Of a DNA stretch of 64,000 nucleotides, positions 1-13,900 are shown one piece after another (position 1 is the first letter of the stretch; each line of letters begins with the position of its first letter). The position numbers and the translations under genes are program-made. The notes below the pieces were generated by a model. That model ran no database searches and was not told where the DNA came from. It saw only the letters and a list, made by a program, of their open reading frames with translations. Origin of the DNA: Panagrolaimus kolymaensis (lineage: Eukaryota; Nematoda; Chromadorea; Rhabditida; Panagrolaimidae); assembly GCA_028622995.1 (NCBI GenBank), contig JAJQJQ010000008.1, positions 5,022,001 through 5,086,000 on the forward strand. Reading direction: 5' to 3'.

Positions 1-3000
1 TAGCTGTGGATGTGAATTAGTCGTAAGCGACGAAAACAACAAAAAAGTATAGTTGCCATTAAATTAATAAATAGCAGGCGATGGAAGAAAGAAAAAACTG
101 GGAGTCATAAAAAAGGTATATGTATAACGATAATAATAAAAAAATATGATTATCTTTGACAACTTTTTGTTTCACCAAAAAAACGATCGTTCAGTCATAG
201 TAAAAATTTATTAAAAAAATAAAATGGCAGCAAATCTTTCTCGAATGCCAGCGATAAAAAAAGTTTTTAGTAAATCTCGGTCTCGCCAACAAAAAAAACA
301 GGCGTTCGTTCCTTCACAGCCCTGTTGCTTGCTGCCGGCCGCCCTGCCATCATCAACAAACAAAATTCCTTTTTGTTTTCCCCTTTTAATTTTCCCTCTC
401 TCTAATAAATAAAAAAAAATACATACACTAAAACTAATTACAAATTATTGACCATAGAAACGCGAGAAATAAAAAAAGAAGAAAAAAAGCGACAAATGGG
501 TACAAATTTTTCGAGACTGGTCATTTTTTATTATAGGATTATAAACTTTTTTTGCTCTAGCTACCGCTGTTGCTAATGCTATGAAAAGCTTTGGGGATTT
601 TTTTAGATGTGTGAAGTAAAGGAATGAAGCAGAAATGGAATGAAGAAAAAAATGCATGAGCAAGAAAGAAAGACAGAGGAAGGATAATCCCATCAATAAA
701 TTTGTTTTAGTTAAAAACATACTTACAAAGCTAAAAATATTTTTTTATGGAGAAGCTAGTGTTAGGAAGAAAAACACCTTAATTTTTTTGGAAGACCTAC
801 TTTATTGTTTTTTCTTATTAAATTTTTCCCTTCAAAAATGAGACTTTTTTTTAATAAAAATATTTATTTTTGGAAAAAAAATTAACAAAAAACAGAGCAC
901 CTTTTTTTCTTCTCAATTATTTTTTAGACAATTTAAAAAAAAGTCTCTGTCTTTTAGAGGTCAAAAAATATATAAAATAATAATTGAATAATAATTTTCT
1001 TTAATAATATTAGTTTCTCTCTTTCCATTTTCTTCGTGTTCCACTTTGTATTAAAAAAAAGAAGACAACTTCGAAAAAGTTATTTTGAAAAAAATTATAT
1101 AAAATCTAGGCCGGAATAAAAAAGAAGAATGAACACATTCGAAAAGCAAAAGGACAAAAAAATAAATAAGAATAATCAATCATTATTTTTTTATTTAAAA
1201 AAACGTAAAAGAAAGTATACTCATTGTTGCTTTTATCTTTTTGAGGTTTCAAAACAAAACAATGAATGGAATGAGTAAAGAAGCTGTCAAAAATAGATAG
1301 AAAAAGTTTATCTTTAACTGACACCTGGAATTTTGAAGGTAGATTTTTTTTTGTGGCAAATTTTGTTATTCGTCAATTAAACATTTCTTAGTGCTATTTT
1401 CTAAGAATTACGTTCTGCGTTAGCTAAATTGAAGGGGGAAAAAACTCTGCATTTTTAAAACCCTTCCAAAAAACAAAAAATAAATTATTACTTGCTCGAA
1501 ACAGCCTTTTTTACAAAACTTAATTTTTCCATTATTTTGGTTTTCTACAAAACCATTTCCGTTCTTTTCATCTCCCATTGGCTTTTTATTTATTTCCAGA
1601 CTAATTGTGTCTCTCCCATAAAGGAAAACTTTTTTTTTTTTTTTTCTAACTCACTAAAAAATGACTGATGCTCATTTATATTTTCTGACAAATGACTATT
1701 TAGAAGTTTAAGAGTTCACTTTTTGAAAGAGACAAAATAAAATAAATTAGTTTTAAACGCTTTTTTTGCTGTTTGTCAAAAAAAAAATTGGAGATGAAAA
1801 GTCTTTTTTGAAAAATGGCACCATTGTTGTGGCTTCCTTTGTATGTATCATTTTACAAAGTTTTTAAGGATGGAAAGAAAATCCAGTAAAAAATAGTAAA
1901 GTTGCAAAAAAATTAAAGTGTAAAAAAGATCAGAGCTTGAAGCTAGTTTGGAAGTGAAAGTCCCGGAAAATCCATAAAGTTTGAAACAACTCTTTCAAAA
2001 AAAAATCTTTTGTCTTCTAAAAGCCAGAAACTTTTATTTAATTTTTAAGCCGAATATGAAAAAAAGCTAATAAAACTTGCACTTCTAAAAAAAGATATCT
2101 TTGAAACATTGGATGTTGTTATACTTTCCTTAAAAAAAAAAGAAAAAATATGTGTGAATATTTTCAGACACATATCAAAAAATGATGTGTGTAAAAGCAA
2201 AGCCTGAGGCTGTTTTTCTTATATATTTTTTAACTAAAGATTCTCAAAAATAAACTTTTTTTTTCTCTCTCGTTTGTTTGCAAAGTTGAAAGCTTTAGTT
2301 TTTTTAACTTCCAAAAAAATATAAGAAAAGCAAAAACATTGGAGATAAGAACGGAAATGGTAGCGTTAGTTTGTTACTTATTTCTTTCATTGTTAAAAAA
2401 TTAACAAAAAAAGAAGTTTTGTGAATGGGATTTTAATTTATAAAAAAATTTTTGCAAAAAAATAAAATAGGATGAACTTTGGATTTTTTTTAATGCAAAA
2501 TTGAAAGAAGAGAGTCTCAAAGTAACCTTTTTTCAAAAACATACATAAAAACATATAAAATAAAAATTCATTGAAAAATATCTCTCATAAAAGAAAGTAC
2601 TCCTCTCTCATCTTTTTTTTTAACTTAAAAAAAATGCACTTCCATCATGAATTTTTTTTCTTGGGGTGGCTTTTAAGAAAAGTTAGCTTTTTTAGTACTT
2701 TTTTTTCTTCTTAGTTTTCGGCTTCTTGCAAATATATATGTGACTTACATATTTATTTTTATTTTGTTCGAACGGCACTCAAGGGATATTTTACTAAAAT
2801 ACATATAGCAGAGCCGCTTCTCACATATTTACTCACAGAAGAAAAAAATAAAAAAAGATGGTGAAACGAACTTGTTAAAAAAATATGGATAACATTTTGC
2901 AAAGTTAAGAAGAAAAAAAAGATATGCAAGATTTTTACGTTTTTTATAAACTAAAAAATAAAAATCTATGAAAACAATGTTTGGTAAAGGAAAATCAAAA

Positions 3001-5460
3001 ACTTTTTGATTTAAATTTTAAAAAGGCGTTAAATTTGTTTAGAAAAATTTTTTATGAGCTCTCCTCCTAACATTCTCAAAAAAAGCCACACAAATAAAGT
3101 ACATTATTATAAAATATTTTATAAAAATAATTTAATTTTATTTTATCTTTATTTTTTGGTATAAAACCCTTTTTTCAATTCCAAAAAAAGCAAGAAGTGT
3201 CCATTCCACAGAATGGCACCAAATACACAAATGAGCAAAAACATGAGACGATGAACCGCTAAATTGTTGTCAAACTAAAAAAAGAGAAAGAGGCACAAAA
3301 CCCAAATTGAAGAAAATAACACTAAATAAAGCAACGGCAGTGGTTTAGTAAAAAAAAAGTTGACATATATATTTGACCAGTCCTTCCAAATTTATCTTCT
3401 TTTTTTTGGATATAAAAAAAGGAAACTAAAAAAAATGCCAGATGGAGAAATAAAAAAAGGGAGCAGTGTTTTTAAAAGTAATAAACTAAATATTTAGTTT
3501 TTTGAGTTGTTGTTAGTTAATGGATTTATATAAAAAGTAAGTAAGTAAGAGAAGATGCAAAAAAAGAAAGGTAAAGAAAACCAAGCATCCATGGCTGGCA
3601 AACGTAGTAGCAGACGAAAGAATGAAATCAGAGATTTTAATAAAATTGAGATTAAAGGATTTAAATTAAAAATCTCTATGGTTGTGGAATTTAATTATTT
3701 TCTAATAAACTAAAACATGAAAACGATATATTTAATTCAGAGACAAATAAGTACATATATCAATAAAAAGGAAGACTTTCGAAGTCCTTTCTCCCCCAGA
3801 TGTTATTATTGAATAAACTTTTTGCAAACAAAGCAACAACAAACAACTACGCCACCACAAACAAAGAGGCAAGTAAAAAAACCACCATCTCGAACCAAAA
3901 CCAAATGAAAGAAAAAAAATGAAACGTAAAAAACGTCTCAGAAAAGAAAAAATAGCTTGCTTCTTTAACTTAAAAGAAAGGCAGCTATGGCCGAGGCTTT
4001 TTTGAATCCAATATAAACTTTTGAAAAAATTATTTTTTGTGGTTTTTGAAGTTCGAAAAAAACCCGAAGAAAAAATATTTATTAAATTCCTAAAAACTAT
4101 TGACTTCCATTCTTTTAAATAATATTTTTTAAAGTTTTATTTCGTTCATGAAAGGCAATAAATATATTCCAAAACAAATTTTTAAACCTATTATTTTTTT
4201 TGCTGCTTACATAGATGTTTTTAGCCAGCGGGAAGCGCACTAAAGAAAAGAAAGAAAAAAAGTAGCTATTACGTAAGCAAAAAATCTTTTGAGAACGCTT
4301 AAAATAAATAATTGATTCCGTTCTTTTACTTGCAGAAAAGATGGAAAAAAAGTTTTATAAAGGGTTCACTTTCAAATCTTGCCCATACGTGTCATTGTTA
4401 AAAAAGGGTGATTTTGTAGTAGAGTTTACTAACACCAGTTCAATTTAAATAAATTTCGCAGCTTTTTTATTTCACAAAATACCATACATTGATAAATCTT
4501 TAATACAGGCTTCTATGACCTGTGGTAAGCCAAAAACCATGTCGATATGGTCAAAATTCGATGTTTAGCATATACGTGAAGGATAATTGTGGTCAAATTC
4601 GAATTCCTCATGGTCGAAAACCTATTAACCATAAAATAATATTGTAAGAATGAATTATGGCATAATTTTGAATTAATTCAATAGTAAACCTTCAAGTACC
4701 TTCAAGTAGCTGTATCTCCATGAATATGGTAACAATTAGCCAATTCCTCTCGGATTTAGCCTAAATCAGCATAGGAGAAAACATCGGTGACTCTATCTCT
4801 AAAAAATTTTTGTCTGTGCCGTCCGTTTTAAAAAATTGACAGAATTGGTTTTAATAAAATTACCTTTTTGACCCTAAGAAAAATAATCGTATTCGAATAA
4901 AAAAGTAATTTCACGCAACAATAAATGTAAAACAGCAAATAAGATGATCAATTGCATTTGTCGATAAGGAATAACAAAAAAAAAATGCTTTTGAATCTTT
5001 CTTTTCTGTTTTTTGTCAAGTGAATCATCCTTTGCTTAAAAAAGCCATGATCATTTCCTTCTTCACACTTCCAAATTTATTCATCCAAACGATGGCCGAT
5101 CGATCAAGCTCTTTTCTTTTAACAAAATAAATTAATATCGAGTCCAAGGCTTTCTGCATGTTTGTTAAAATAATTGATTGTTATGTACTGTCTTTGGGAG
5201 GAACAAAAGAAAAAAATCCTACTGGTCTTTTGATTGCACTAATTTCTAAGTGTGTTGTTTCTTTACTCCTTTCTTTATCTTCGTATCGAAGCCATTTGTT
5301 TATCTCCACAAGCTTATGCTCAATCCAAACATTCATCCAAACATCCAATATTAAATTACTTTATTAATACAAAAAACAAAGAGACAAAACAAAATTATAA
5401 ATAACACAATAAAATAATAAATCAACACAAAGTTCATTCAATTACTCTTTATTAAAACAT
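1..5460. other. AT-rich intergenic region, no gene recognised
   Basis: About 5.4 kb of strongly AT-biased sequence full of A and T runs. Open frames here are short, lysine/phenylalanine-rich and lack splice-compatible neighbours or family motifs. I saw no tRNA, rRNA or array. The stretch near 4,490-4,860 is less homopolymeric and could be a decayed repeat, but I found no second copy in the window. The region may hold the 3' regulatory sequence of the synthetase gene or a promoter of a gene to the left. Confidence 0.6.
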
Positions 5461-5506
5461 ATATTAAAACCGAACAAACATAAAACAAAACAAAAAAATA
5501 CAAAGC

Positions 5507-7936
5507 TCAAGATTTGAAGGCAACACTTTCGGTATCTCTTGTGTATTCATCACGGAAACGTAGGAAATAATTAATGAGATCTTCAATTTTGACTTCACCA
5601 CGAACAGCATTATCACGAGTTCGAACATTAACAGTACCATTTTCTTTTTCTTTAGGACCAATAACAAGAATAAAATTGAATTGAGCAAGTTGAGCATTAC
5701 GAATTTGTTTGTTGAGAGTATCATGGGTATTTTGTTCGAATTCGATTTCAAAGCCAGCATCGAATATTTTCTTTTGAACTTGATCAGCATAATCGTTGAC
5801 AGAATCATGAACAGCTATGACTTTGGCTTGACGAGGAGAAAGCCAGAAAGGCCATTTGCCACCAAAAGATTCAGTAAGGATAGCAGCCATACGTTCAACT
5901 GAACCAAGAACAGCTCGATGGATCATAACAGGTCGTTTCTTATCATTGTTTTCACTGAAAAAAAGGAATGCTATAATAAAATAAGAAATCAAAAAAGCAA
6001 CTCACTCAAAGTAGTTAAGATCAAATTGTTTTGGAAGTTGAAAATCAAGTTGAATTGTAGCACATTGATGATTACGTCGAAGAGCATCTTGGATTGTGAT
6101 ATCAATTTTAGGTCCATAAAAAGCTCCATCACCAGGATTCAATTCCCATGGTCGTCCACTTTCATTCAAAGCTTGTTTGAGTTGTTCTTCAGCATTGTTC
6201 CATGTTTCAAGATCACCAAGATATCCTTCTTCTGGCCGAGTACTGAGAATCAATTTGAAAGTAAAACCAAATACTTTTTCATAAGCAAATTCCAAAAAGT
6301 CCAAACATCCTTGAATTTCAGCAATAATTTGATCAGGTCGACAGAAAATATGAGCATCATCTTGTTGGAATCTTCGAACACGAGTAAGACCAGATAAAGC
6401 ACCACTTAGTTCATTGCGATGAAGAACACCAAAATCAGCAAAACGGAATGGAAGTTCATTATGAGTACGAGGTTGATGATCGAACATTAAACAATGACCA
6501 GGACAATTCATTGGTTTCAGCGCAAATTGTTCTTTTTCCACTTCAAACCTAAAAAAAGCAATCAATTAATAAGCTAGCAGATAAACAAGATGATAAACTT
6601 ACTGGAACATATTTTCAGCATAATGTTGCCAATGACCACTTTGTTGCCATAATTTTGCGTTGTACATATTTGGTGTGATGACTTCTGAGAATCCACGTTT
6701 ACGATATTCCTTTCTGATAAAGTCGACCAACGTATTGTAAATTTTTGCACCTTTAGGGTACCAGAAAGCAGAACCAGGAGACATATGATGAAAGAAAAAC
6801 AAGTCTTGATCTCGTCCAAGTATTCTGTGATCACGTTTCTTCGCTTCTTCTTGGAACTTTTGCCATTCTCTGAGTTGTTTTGGATCAGGAAACGAGATGC
6901 CATAGATACGTTGAAGTGCTTCAGCTTCAGCATTGCCTTCCCAATAAGAACTTGAACATTTTGTAACAGCTAAGGCCTTGACTTTTCCAGTATGACGAAC
7001 ATGTGGACCACGACAGAGATCGATCAAAGGACCACATCGATAGACGGTTGTTGTTGGAGTATTGACTTTTTCATTGATGATACGACGTTTAAATTCATTG
7101 TATTTGAACATTTCTAGCAAATCTTCTTTACTAACTTCAAGACGCTCGAATGGTTGTTTATCCTTCACAGCACATTTGGCGATTTCTTCGAGCTTGGGAA
7201 TATCTTCTTGATTGATTGTAAAGCCATCTTTCCACATATCATAGTAAAATCCATCAGCAATAGGTGGACCATAACAAAGATGAGCACCACAGTAACGTTC
7301 AACAGCTTCACCAAGAATATGAGCTGAACTATGCCAAAAGACAGCTTTTCCTTCATCATCGTCGAACTTTAGGATTTTCAAAGTTGCATCACCTTCAAAT
7401 GGACGATCAAGATCCCATAGCTGAAACAAAGATGCCATAAGTAAAGATATGTAAAAGTAATAAGAATACGAACCTCATCATTAACTTTAGCAATGACAGC
7501 TTGATCTGCTAAACCACGGCTTATTCCTTCAGCAATTTGAATTGGCGTCGTTTTCCATGATTCACCATCAAGAACTTTTCCATCAGCAAGGGTAATCTTG
7601 ATTGGTTCATTCTTTTTTGAGGATAATTCGCTCTTGTGTTTTGCCATTAGTTTATCAAAAAGTTCAATTCTTTCTTGAATGAAATCAGGCCATTGTGAAA
7701 GTTCTTCCTTGGATTTGTTGACTTTCTGAAAGATGATATGATGAAGAAATGTGTTATAAAAAAGGTTAAGAAAAACTTACAGGTGTTTTGCTAACCGGAG
7801 CATTTTCTTTTTCAGCGACAACAGCAGCACTCATGACTCGCTTTGAATATACCAAAAGTTGAGTTCGAGACTGGAATGTTAGAAGAGATTTTCCAAGAAA
7901 TTTGAGAAACGTCGTTTTGACTAAAATAGGTGCCAT
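5507..7936 (-). CDS. tars-1: Threonyl-tRNA synthetase, probable dual cytosolic/mitochondrial
   Basis: Class II aminoacyl-tRNA synthetase that charges tRNA-Thr. Five exons join in phase: 7936-7781, 7725-7474, 7420-6603, 6548-6006, 5954-5507, about 738 aa. The order is N-terminal extension, TGS domain (exon 2 into 3), the editing/SAD domain with [14 protein letters not shown], then the catalytic core. The core has the zinc-site motif MNCPGH, motif 2 [12 protein letters not shown], and motif 3 near the start of the last exon (AVLGSVERM), followed by the anticodon-binding domain. The first ATG (7936) begins a basic, hydroxylated, acid-free leader that looks mitochondrial. A second in-frame ATG at residue 35 (7834) begins [13 protein letters not shown], a typical cytosolic start. 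A splice acceptor lies about 8 nt upstream of the first ATG. It is divergent from the GK5-like gene. Confidence 0.95.
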
Positions 7937-8759
7937 TAGTAAGTCTGAAAGCAGAAAAAAACACGTAAAAAAGATATCCAAGAACGCAAAAAAAAATGTA
8001 AGAAAGAACTACAAAAGCAAAAAGTGAACAAAAAACTACTAAAAACGTTTTTAAAGATACTAAACAAATCTTAAATTACTAGCAAAGAAACAAAAAGGCA
8101 ACAATTTCTTATTCAATGATGCAATTTCATAGCCTAAAACTATTGCTTTACTTTCAAAGACATACAAACTACAATTTTAATATGAAAAAAAGGAATCCTT
8201 TCAACTTTACTACAACTACGAAGGTAATAATAACGCGAGACACGCACGTGGCAAAAAAGTAATTTTTTAGTGTAAATTGGAGACAAAAAAAAAATAGGAG
8301 GAGAAAGAGGAGGAAGCACAGCTGCACTTTTTTTTTCTCATGGCCAATACGAATGAGAACCGCATTTACACAACTTTTTTCTTCTTATTCTCCCTTCTTT
8401 TTAACCATCATCTCATGATCATCATCTTATCATTTTGACATGTTGTTTTGCAACAGTGACGAACTACATAAAAAAACTTTTTATTGAATATTTTAAAATG
8501 AAAAATAAAAATCCTCCCAAAAAAAACGAAGCTTCATAGTTTTGAAAAAATGATGCAACTTTTTAATTTTGCTCGACAAAAAAAAATGCGAGAGTCAAAA
8601 ACACCTTCGTTTTGAGAGTTTATTTTAGGCTTCCCCGCGAAGATTTATGTTTAAAACAACAACAAACTTTTTTTTTCTCGTGAACATATTTAACAATGGA
8701 TTTTAAAAAATTTAAAAACTTTATTTATTTCTGTATTATTATATTTACAGAAGCAAAAA
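7937..8759. promoter_or_regulatory. Divergent promoter region, synthetase / GK5-like kinase
   Basis: About 820 bp between two genes transcribed away from each other, so it must hold both promoters. On the kinase side a T-rich tract ends in an acceptor AG at 8750, nine bases before the ATG, a layout typical of nematode spliced-leader addition. On the synthetase side a TTTCAG acceptor sits just upstream of the first ATG. I recognise no individual transcription-factor site. Confidence 0.5.
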
Positions 8760-10763
8760 ATGGCATCGGATGCAAGGATAATATCCATTGATATTGGAAC
8801 ATCCAAAATTCGAGCATGTTTATTTGATACTCAAATGAAATTATGTTGGTTTGAAGAGAGGAACGTTGAAATTATTTATGAGTTAGAAGATGATATATTA
8901 ATAGCCGAAATGGATCAAAATTTACTTTGGGAGCAATTTAAAGAATTAGTGGAGTTAGCAGGTACAGATATTTATCCAACGATTTTGAAGTCCATTAAAA
9001 TGAAAAATGGATTGCTTTATTTTAACTTCTGGTTAAAAATGAAAACTTTTTATTTTAAAAACTCAAAAATTAGGATACTAGGATTATTTAAAGCTCCATA
9101 AACTCTTGATTCACATTTAATTTTTTAGTTTCCAAAGCTGGTGGTCCATCTTACATTTTATCTTGTGGAATTTGCACTCAACGAAATAGTTTTTGTTCAT
9201 GGAATAAAGACACTCTCGAGCCTTGCCATCGATTGGTCACATGGAAAGATATGAGAGCTAAAAATGTTTGTAAAGATTGGAATAATTCTTTTACCGTTAA
9301 AGGTTTAAATGCTTTTGGAAAAATTGCACATTTTCTTACTCGATCTGAGCGATTTAAAGCTGCAAAAATGTTTCAATTTCTCAATACTATGGTTACTCAA
9401 CGATTTTTAGTTACGCTTGAAAGAAATCCAAATATGAAAAATTTATTTAATTCTGGGAAGCTTGCATTTGGTTGCATTGATACTTGGTTGCTTTCAAAAC
9501 TTTCAAATGGAAAATATTATTTGAGTGAAGCAAGTTGTGCTTCTTCAACGGGTTTATTTGATCCATTTACAAATGATTGGGGTTATGCAATATTAAAATT
9601 AATTCGTTTTCCAACTTCGGTGTTGCCAAATTTAGTTGATACTGTCGCAGATGGAAAACCCGTAATCATTGCAGATGAAAGTATTTTTGGTTTTCCATTA
9701 AAAATTGGAAGTGTGGTAAGACTTTTTTTTGAGGCTTGGAAAATGTCTAAAAGTGATAGCCACTAAATACGAATGCCCTTTTTCCAGATAGCCGACCAAC
9801 AATCAGCAGTCCTTGGAGCAGGTTGTTTAACTCGTGGTTCCGTTAAAATTTCACTTGGAACTGGAACCTTTGTCGATTTAGTCACTGGTTCATCTCCTCA
9901 TGCATCTATGAATGGTTTATATCCTTTAATCGGATGGAGAACTAATAATTCTCCAACGTTTGTGGCTGAAGGAAAATCGGATGATACTGCAACACTTTTA
10001 AATTGGGCACTTTCTATTGGATTATGTTCAGATATATCTCAAACTTCCACCATAGCTCAATTAACTCCAGCTGAAGCAAATTTACATTTTGTTCCAGCTT
10101 TTAGTGGAATTTCAACTCCTTTGAATGATGACAATGCATGTTCAGCATTTTTGGGAATTCGACCAGAAACAAGCAAAGAACAAATGATTCGAGCAATTTT
10201 AGAAGCCATTGCTTTTCGAGTCTATCAAATATGGCAAACATTAGAAAATGAAGTTAATTTTGAAATTGGCAAAACTGTTAGGTGAGTAGTGCCTATTACA
10301 ACGTCCATAAATCAAAATTCCCATCTTTGGATGGTATCTTTTTTTATGAGTAAAAATTAAAGTTGGTAGTTTTTTTAGGATATGTGGCGGAGTGGCACAA
10401 AATGATTTTATTTGTCAAACAATTGCAACCCTAATTAATCGACCGGTTGAAAGATTGGTGGATGGACAATTTACGGCTGCTAAAGGCGCAGCTTTATTAG
10501 CTGGAATTTCTTCAGGTTTGACATTTTTACAATCGCATCCCATTTCTTTATCACTTTCTTTTTTTGATGCAGCATTTGATTTTTTTTTGGAAACTAATTT
10601 AGGTTTACTGATTTTAGGTTTATGGAATTTACAATCATCAACAAATTTAGTTAGCATTCAACAAACTTTTATCCCAGATCAATCATATCGAGATTTTTTA
10701 ATTTTACAATTTTCCAATTGGAATAAAGCTGTAATGAGATGTTTAAAATTTTATAATTCTTAA
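8760..10763 (+). CDS. FGGY-family carbohydrate kinase, glycerol kinase 5-like
   Basis: Predicted sugar or polyol kinase of the FGGY fold, probably ATP-dependent; GK5-type proteins are called putative glycerol kinases and their substrate is uncertain. Four exons join in phase: 8760-8961, 9129-9715, 9788-10281, 10379-10763, about 555 aa, close to GK5 length. Visible marks are the first phosphate loop IDIGTSKIRACLFD, the segment beginning ICTQRNSFCSWNKD, a central TIDTWLL-type motif (GCIDTWLLSKLSNG), DQQSAVLGAGC with SLGTGTF (second phosphate loop), PAFSGISTPLNDD, RAILEAIAFRVYQ, and the C-terminal adenosine loop GGVAQNDF. The start follows a splice acceptor at 8750. The last ~100 residues hold a hydrophobic segment and end in NWNKAVMRCLKFYNS, like the GK5 C-terminus. 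It converges on the IRG-7-like gene with 160 bp between stops. Confidence 0.85.
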
Positions 10764-10922
10764 ATTTTTTGTTTATTTTTTTAGGATATTTGATAGTTTA
10801 TAATTTTTTAAATTTTGTAATTTTTTTATAAAGCTTTACTTAATTATGATATAAGTACAAAAAGAATTTTTAACTTATTTTTTAAGTGTTAATGTAATTT
10901 TTTATTAATGATTTTTGTAAGA

Positions 10923-13900
10923 TTAAAAATTAGCTGGAGTTACACTGCAAATAAATGCAAATATTTTGTCAACGGTATCTTGGGCAGTAGTGGATGATGC
11001 TTCAGTAATATTCACAGTATATTCAAATGGCAACTGTGAGATTGTAGGTTCAGACGATAGGAAGACTCCCATAAAGTGTGTTTGTGGATTAGCTGCTTGT
11101 AGTTCTTGCATTTTGACTTTTGAAGTGTCTAAATCTTCAAGAGGATTTGCTAAAAACATTACAGCCACTGGTGTTGCATTATAATTTGATTGTGTCGGCA
11201 ACACGCTTTGGTAATAAACCAAGTCACTAAATTTTTTAAATTTAAACTTTTTTTAAAGAAATAATTTGCACTTACTTTGTTAATTTTGCTGTTGGATCCG
11301 GAGCTGAATTTGCTATTACTATAGAAACCAATGCATTTAATAAATTTGCTTGATCACTTAATTGAATTAAATCTGAATGGTCTCCATCTCCATTTGCCAT
11401 ATACAATGCTATTTTTTGCGTGGGTGTACCTATTGCTAAGTTGCTTGAGGTCGCTGTTATTATATCTTGGTATAATTTAAATCTTTCGCCTGAAGCCATT
11501 CCACCGTCAATAAAATAGTTTACATAAATATTTAACCCTGAAGCAACGCATCCTGGAATCATATGGAAGGTAGTAGTTGATTGTTGATTCGAAGTTGGAG
11601 TGGTTGTTATAACTTCACCCATAGTTGTTGTTGTACTTTGATCACCACTTCCACCACTGGTAGTAGTAATTGGCGCATTTTCAGTAGTTGTCGTAAAAGC
11701 AGGAGGAGCTCCAGTAGGGCTTATAGATGGTGGCAATGAGGTTGTTGTAGGGCCACCAGAAACGGGTGATGTTGAAGATGGTGGTGCAGCAGGTGTTGAT
11801 GTTGGAATAGTATCTGGTGGGGATCCAATAGTTGTGGTTGATTGAGGTGATTGCATTGTGGTTGTTGTGATTTGACTATTTGGTGAAGTTGTACTGCTAG
11901 ATGGTCCACCACCGGGTGAAGGTGGGATAGTACCAGATGTTGTTGAACTTACACCAGGAATAGTTGGAGTCATACTAGTTGTTGATGTGGATCCACCTCC
12001 AGGAATAGTTGGTGTTGTTGTCGTTGTTGTTATTGCCGCTGGAGTCGTTGAAACTGTTGTTGTAGGGATTGTTGTTGGACCTATAATAAACTTACGTCGA
12101 AAATTCTTGAGGAAAGAAAAAAGAAAAGTAAGGTGGAAAAGAAAAAAGTAAAAAACAAATGGTTAAATTGGTGCTAAACTTTATTTTTGCAAATTAGTTA
12201 ATAGGTTTGTGACAGTTAGAAGAAGTGATAGCAATAAGAAAGAAAAAAAAATCGCGACAAAAACAACATTGAAGAAGTTACAAACCCGCTGTGGATGTTG
12301 TTGATGTAGTTGTTGTTGTACCGGGGCTTAGAAGAGCTAAAACGAATATTTTTTTCTTCATATATTTGTCTATTAAATATTAACCTTTTTCACAAAAGTC
12401 TCCATAATATCCTGATGCGCATTGACAAACTACCATATCCGCGGTTCCACCATTTTGACAAATTGGAATATCACATTCATCTCCAGTAAAACTCGCTGGG
12501 CATATACATAAACCATAGGTGTCTGTGGTTGCACCATTAGCGCATGTAGTTGCTTGAGGCATATACCAATGAATTTGTTGAAAATTATTTCCTCTTTCAT
12601 TTTGCCCATTTACTTGAATTTGAATTGCCATTGTTTGAACAATGGATTGTCTTATTGGAATCTAAATAATTTAGTTAATCAGCGAAATTAAAGGTTTAAA
12701 TATTCTTTACATTAACTTGGGGTGAAATGGTTTGAAAAGCGCATCCATTAGGATCGCGTGGAGCCAAAGCTGAACCTTCAAGTAATGTCAAAGCTCCAGT
12801 ATCAGGATCAAAGGTTGAAACTTTAAGATATTCAAGGAATGCATCACTTTGTTGATAAAGGCTATTACTAACACTGGCAGTAATATATCGATTTGCATTA
12901 GGCACTCCAACAGTTCCAGGTTGAATATTTGGATAATCAGAATTTTGATCTGTTGTAAAACCAATGCTTGTTTGAAGTGGAGTGCTTGCTCGAATTTGAA
13001 TTTGACAACCTTTTGTAGAAGAAGTTTCAACTTGAATTTTCCAATAACCAGCATAATTTTGAATTCCAGTGGAGGCTTAAAATTAAAAAGATAATAAATG
13101 GTTTTATTACTTTTATTAAAGCTTACGGAAATGATACCACATTGATGCATCATCGCTAAGAGTCAAATAATCTGATGGATTATTAATAAGGGTATTTGAA
13201 GCATCCCAAATTTGAACATAACTACTTTGAGCATTTGCTTTATCACCAGCAATAAAAATTGAAAACCAATCAGAGCGATATTCAACGGGGAAGAAAGTAA
13301 TTTGTGGAGTTGCACAATTTGCATAAGTTCGATCTTCAACAATTACGCCTTCGTAAACTGTGCTGGGTAAAGCTGTTTCCATTAACTAAAAAAATAAATT
13401 TTTATTTAGACACTAAAACTCGATGCAAAAGCTTACATTTTTAATATTTGACATATCGCTAAGAATAATAGTTCTTCCAGCACTTGCAATTGCAATTTGT
13501 TTATAATAATACCAATTTCCACCCGATGAAGGTAAAGTAGTTTGTGTGCCTTGTAAAATAGTATTAACTTGAATTCCACCTTTTCCTAGTATCTTATTTA
13601 ATGGTAAATAACCATCAGGTTTTAAAATATCACCAGATGTGAAAAGATAAATCATTGCAGGTTTATAAGTTATTAAACGAATGGCTTCCGTGATGGCTTC
13701 AATAACCAAACCTTTACCTTCAACGTTGCCCGTGTGATTTGGAAATTGTGGAACAATGGTTTGGAAAACAGTAGTAAATTGAGTTTGATCTGTGGTTGAA
13801 ATAATTTTTCGAACATCTAAAAATTAATATATGTATTTTAGAGTTTAGTAATAAAATTAAATAAATTTACTTGTATCATCAAAAGTTATAAGAATGAATT

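Noticed and set aside
5918..6397. 159-codon plus-strand frame opposite the synthetase
   Set aside because: It is antisense to conserved ThrRS catalytic motifs and crosses an intron of the real gene.
12849..13094. Plus-strand frame opposite the IRG-7-like gene
   Set aside because: It lies antisense to an exon that joins its neighbours in phase.
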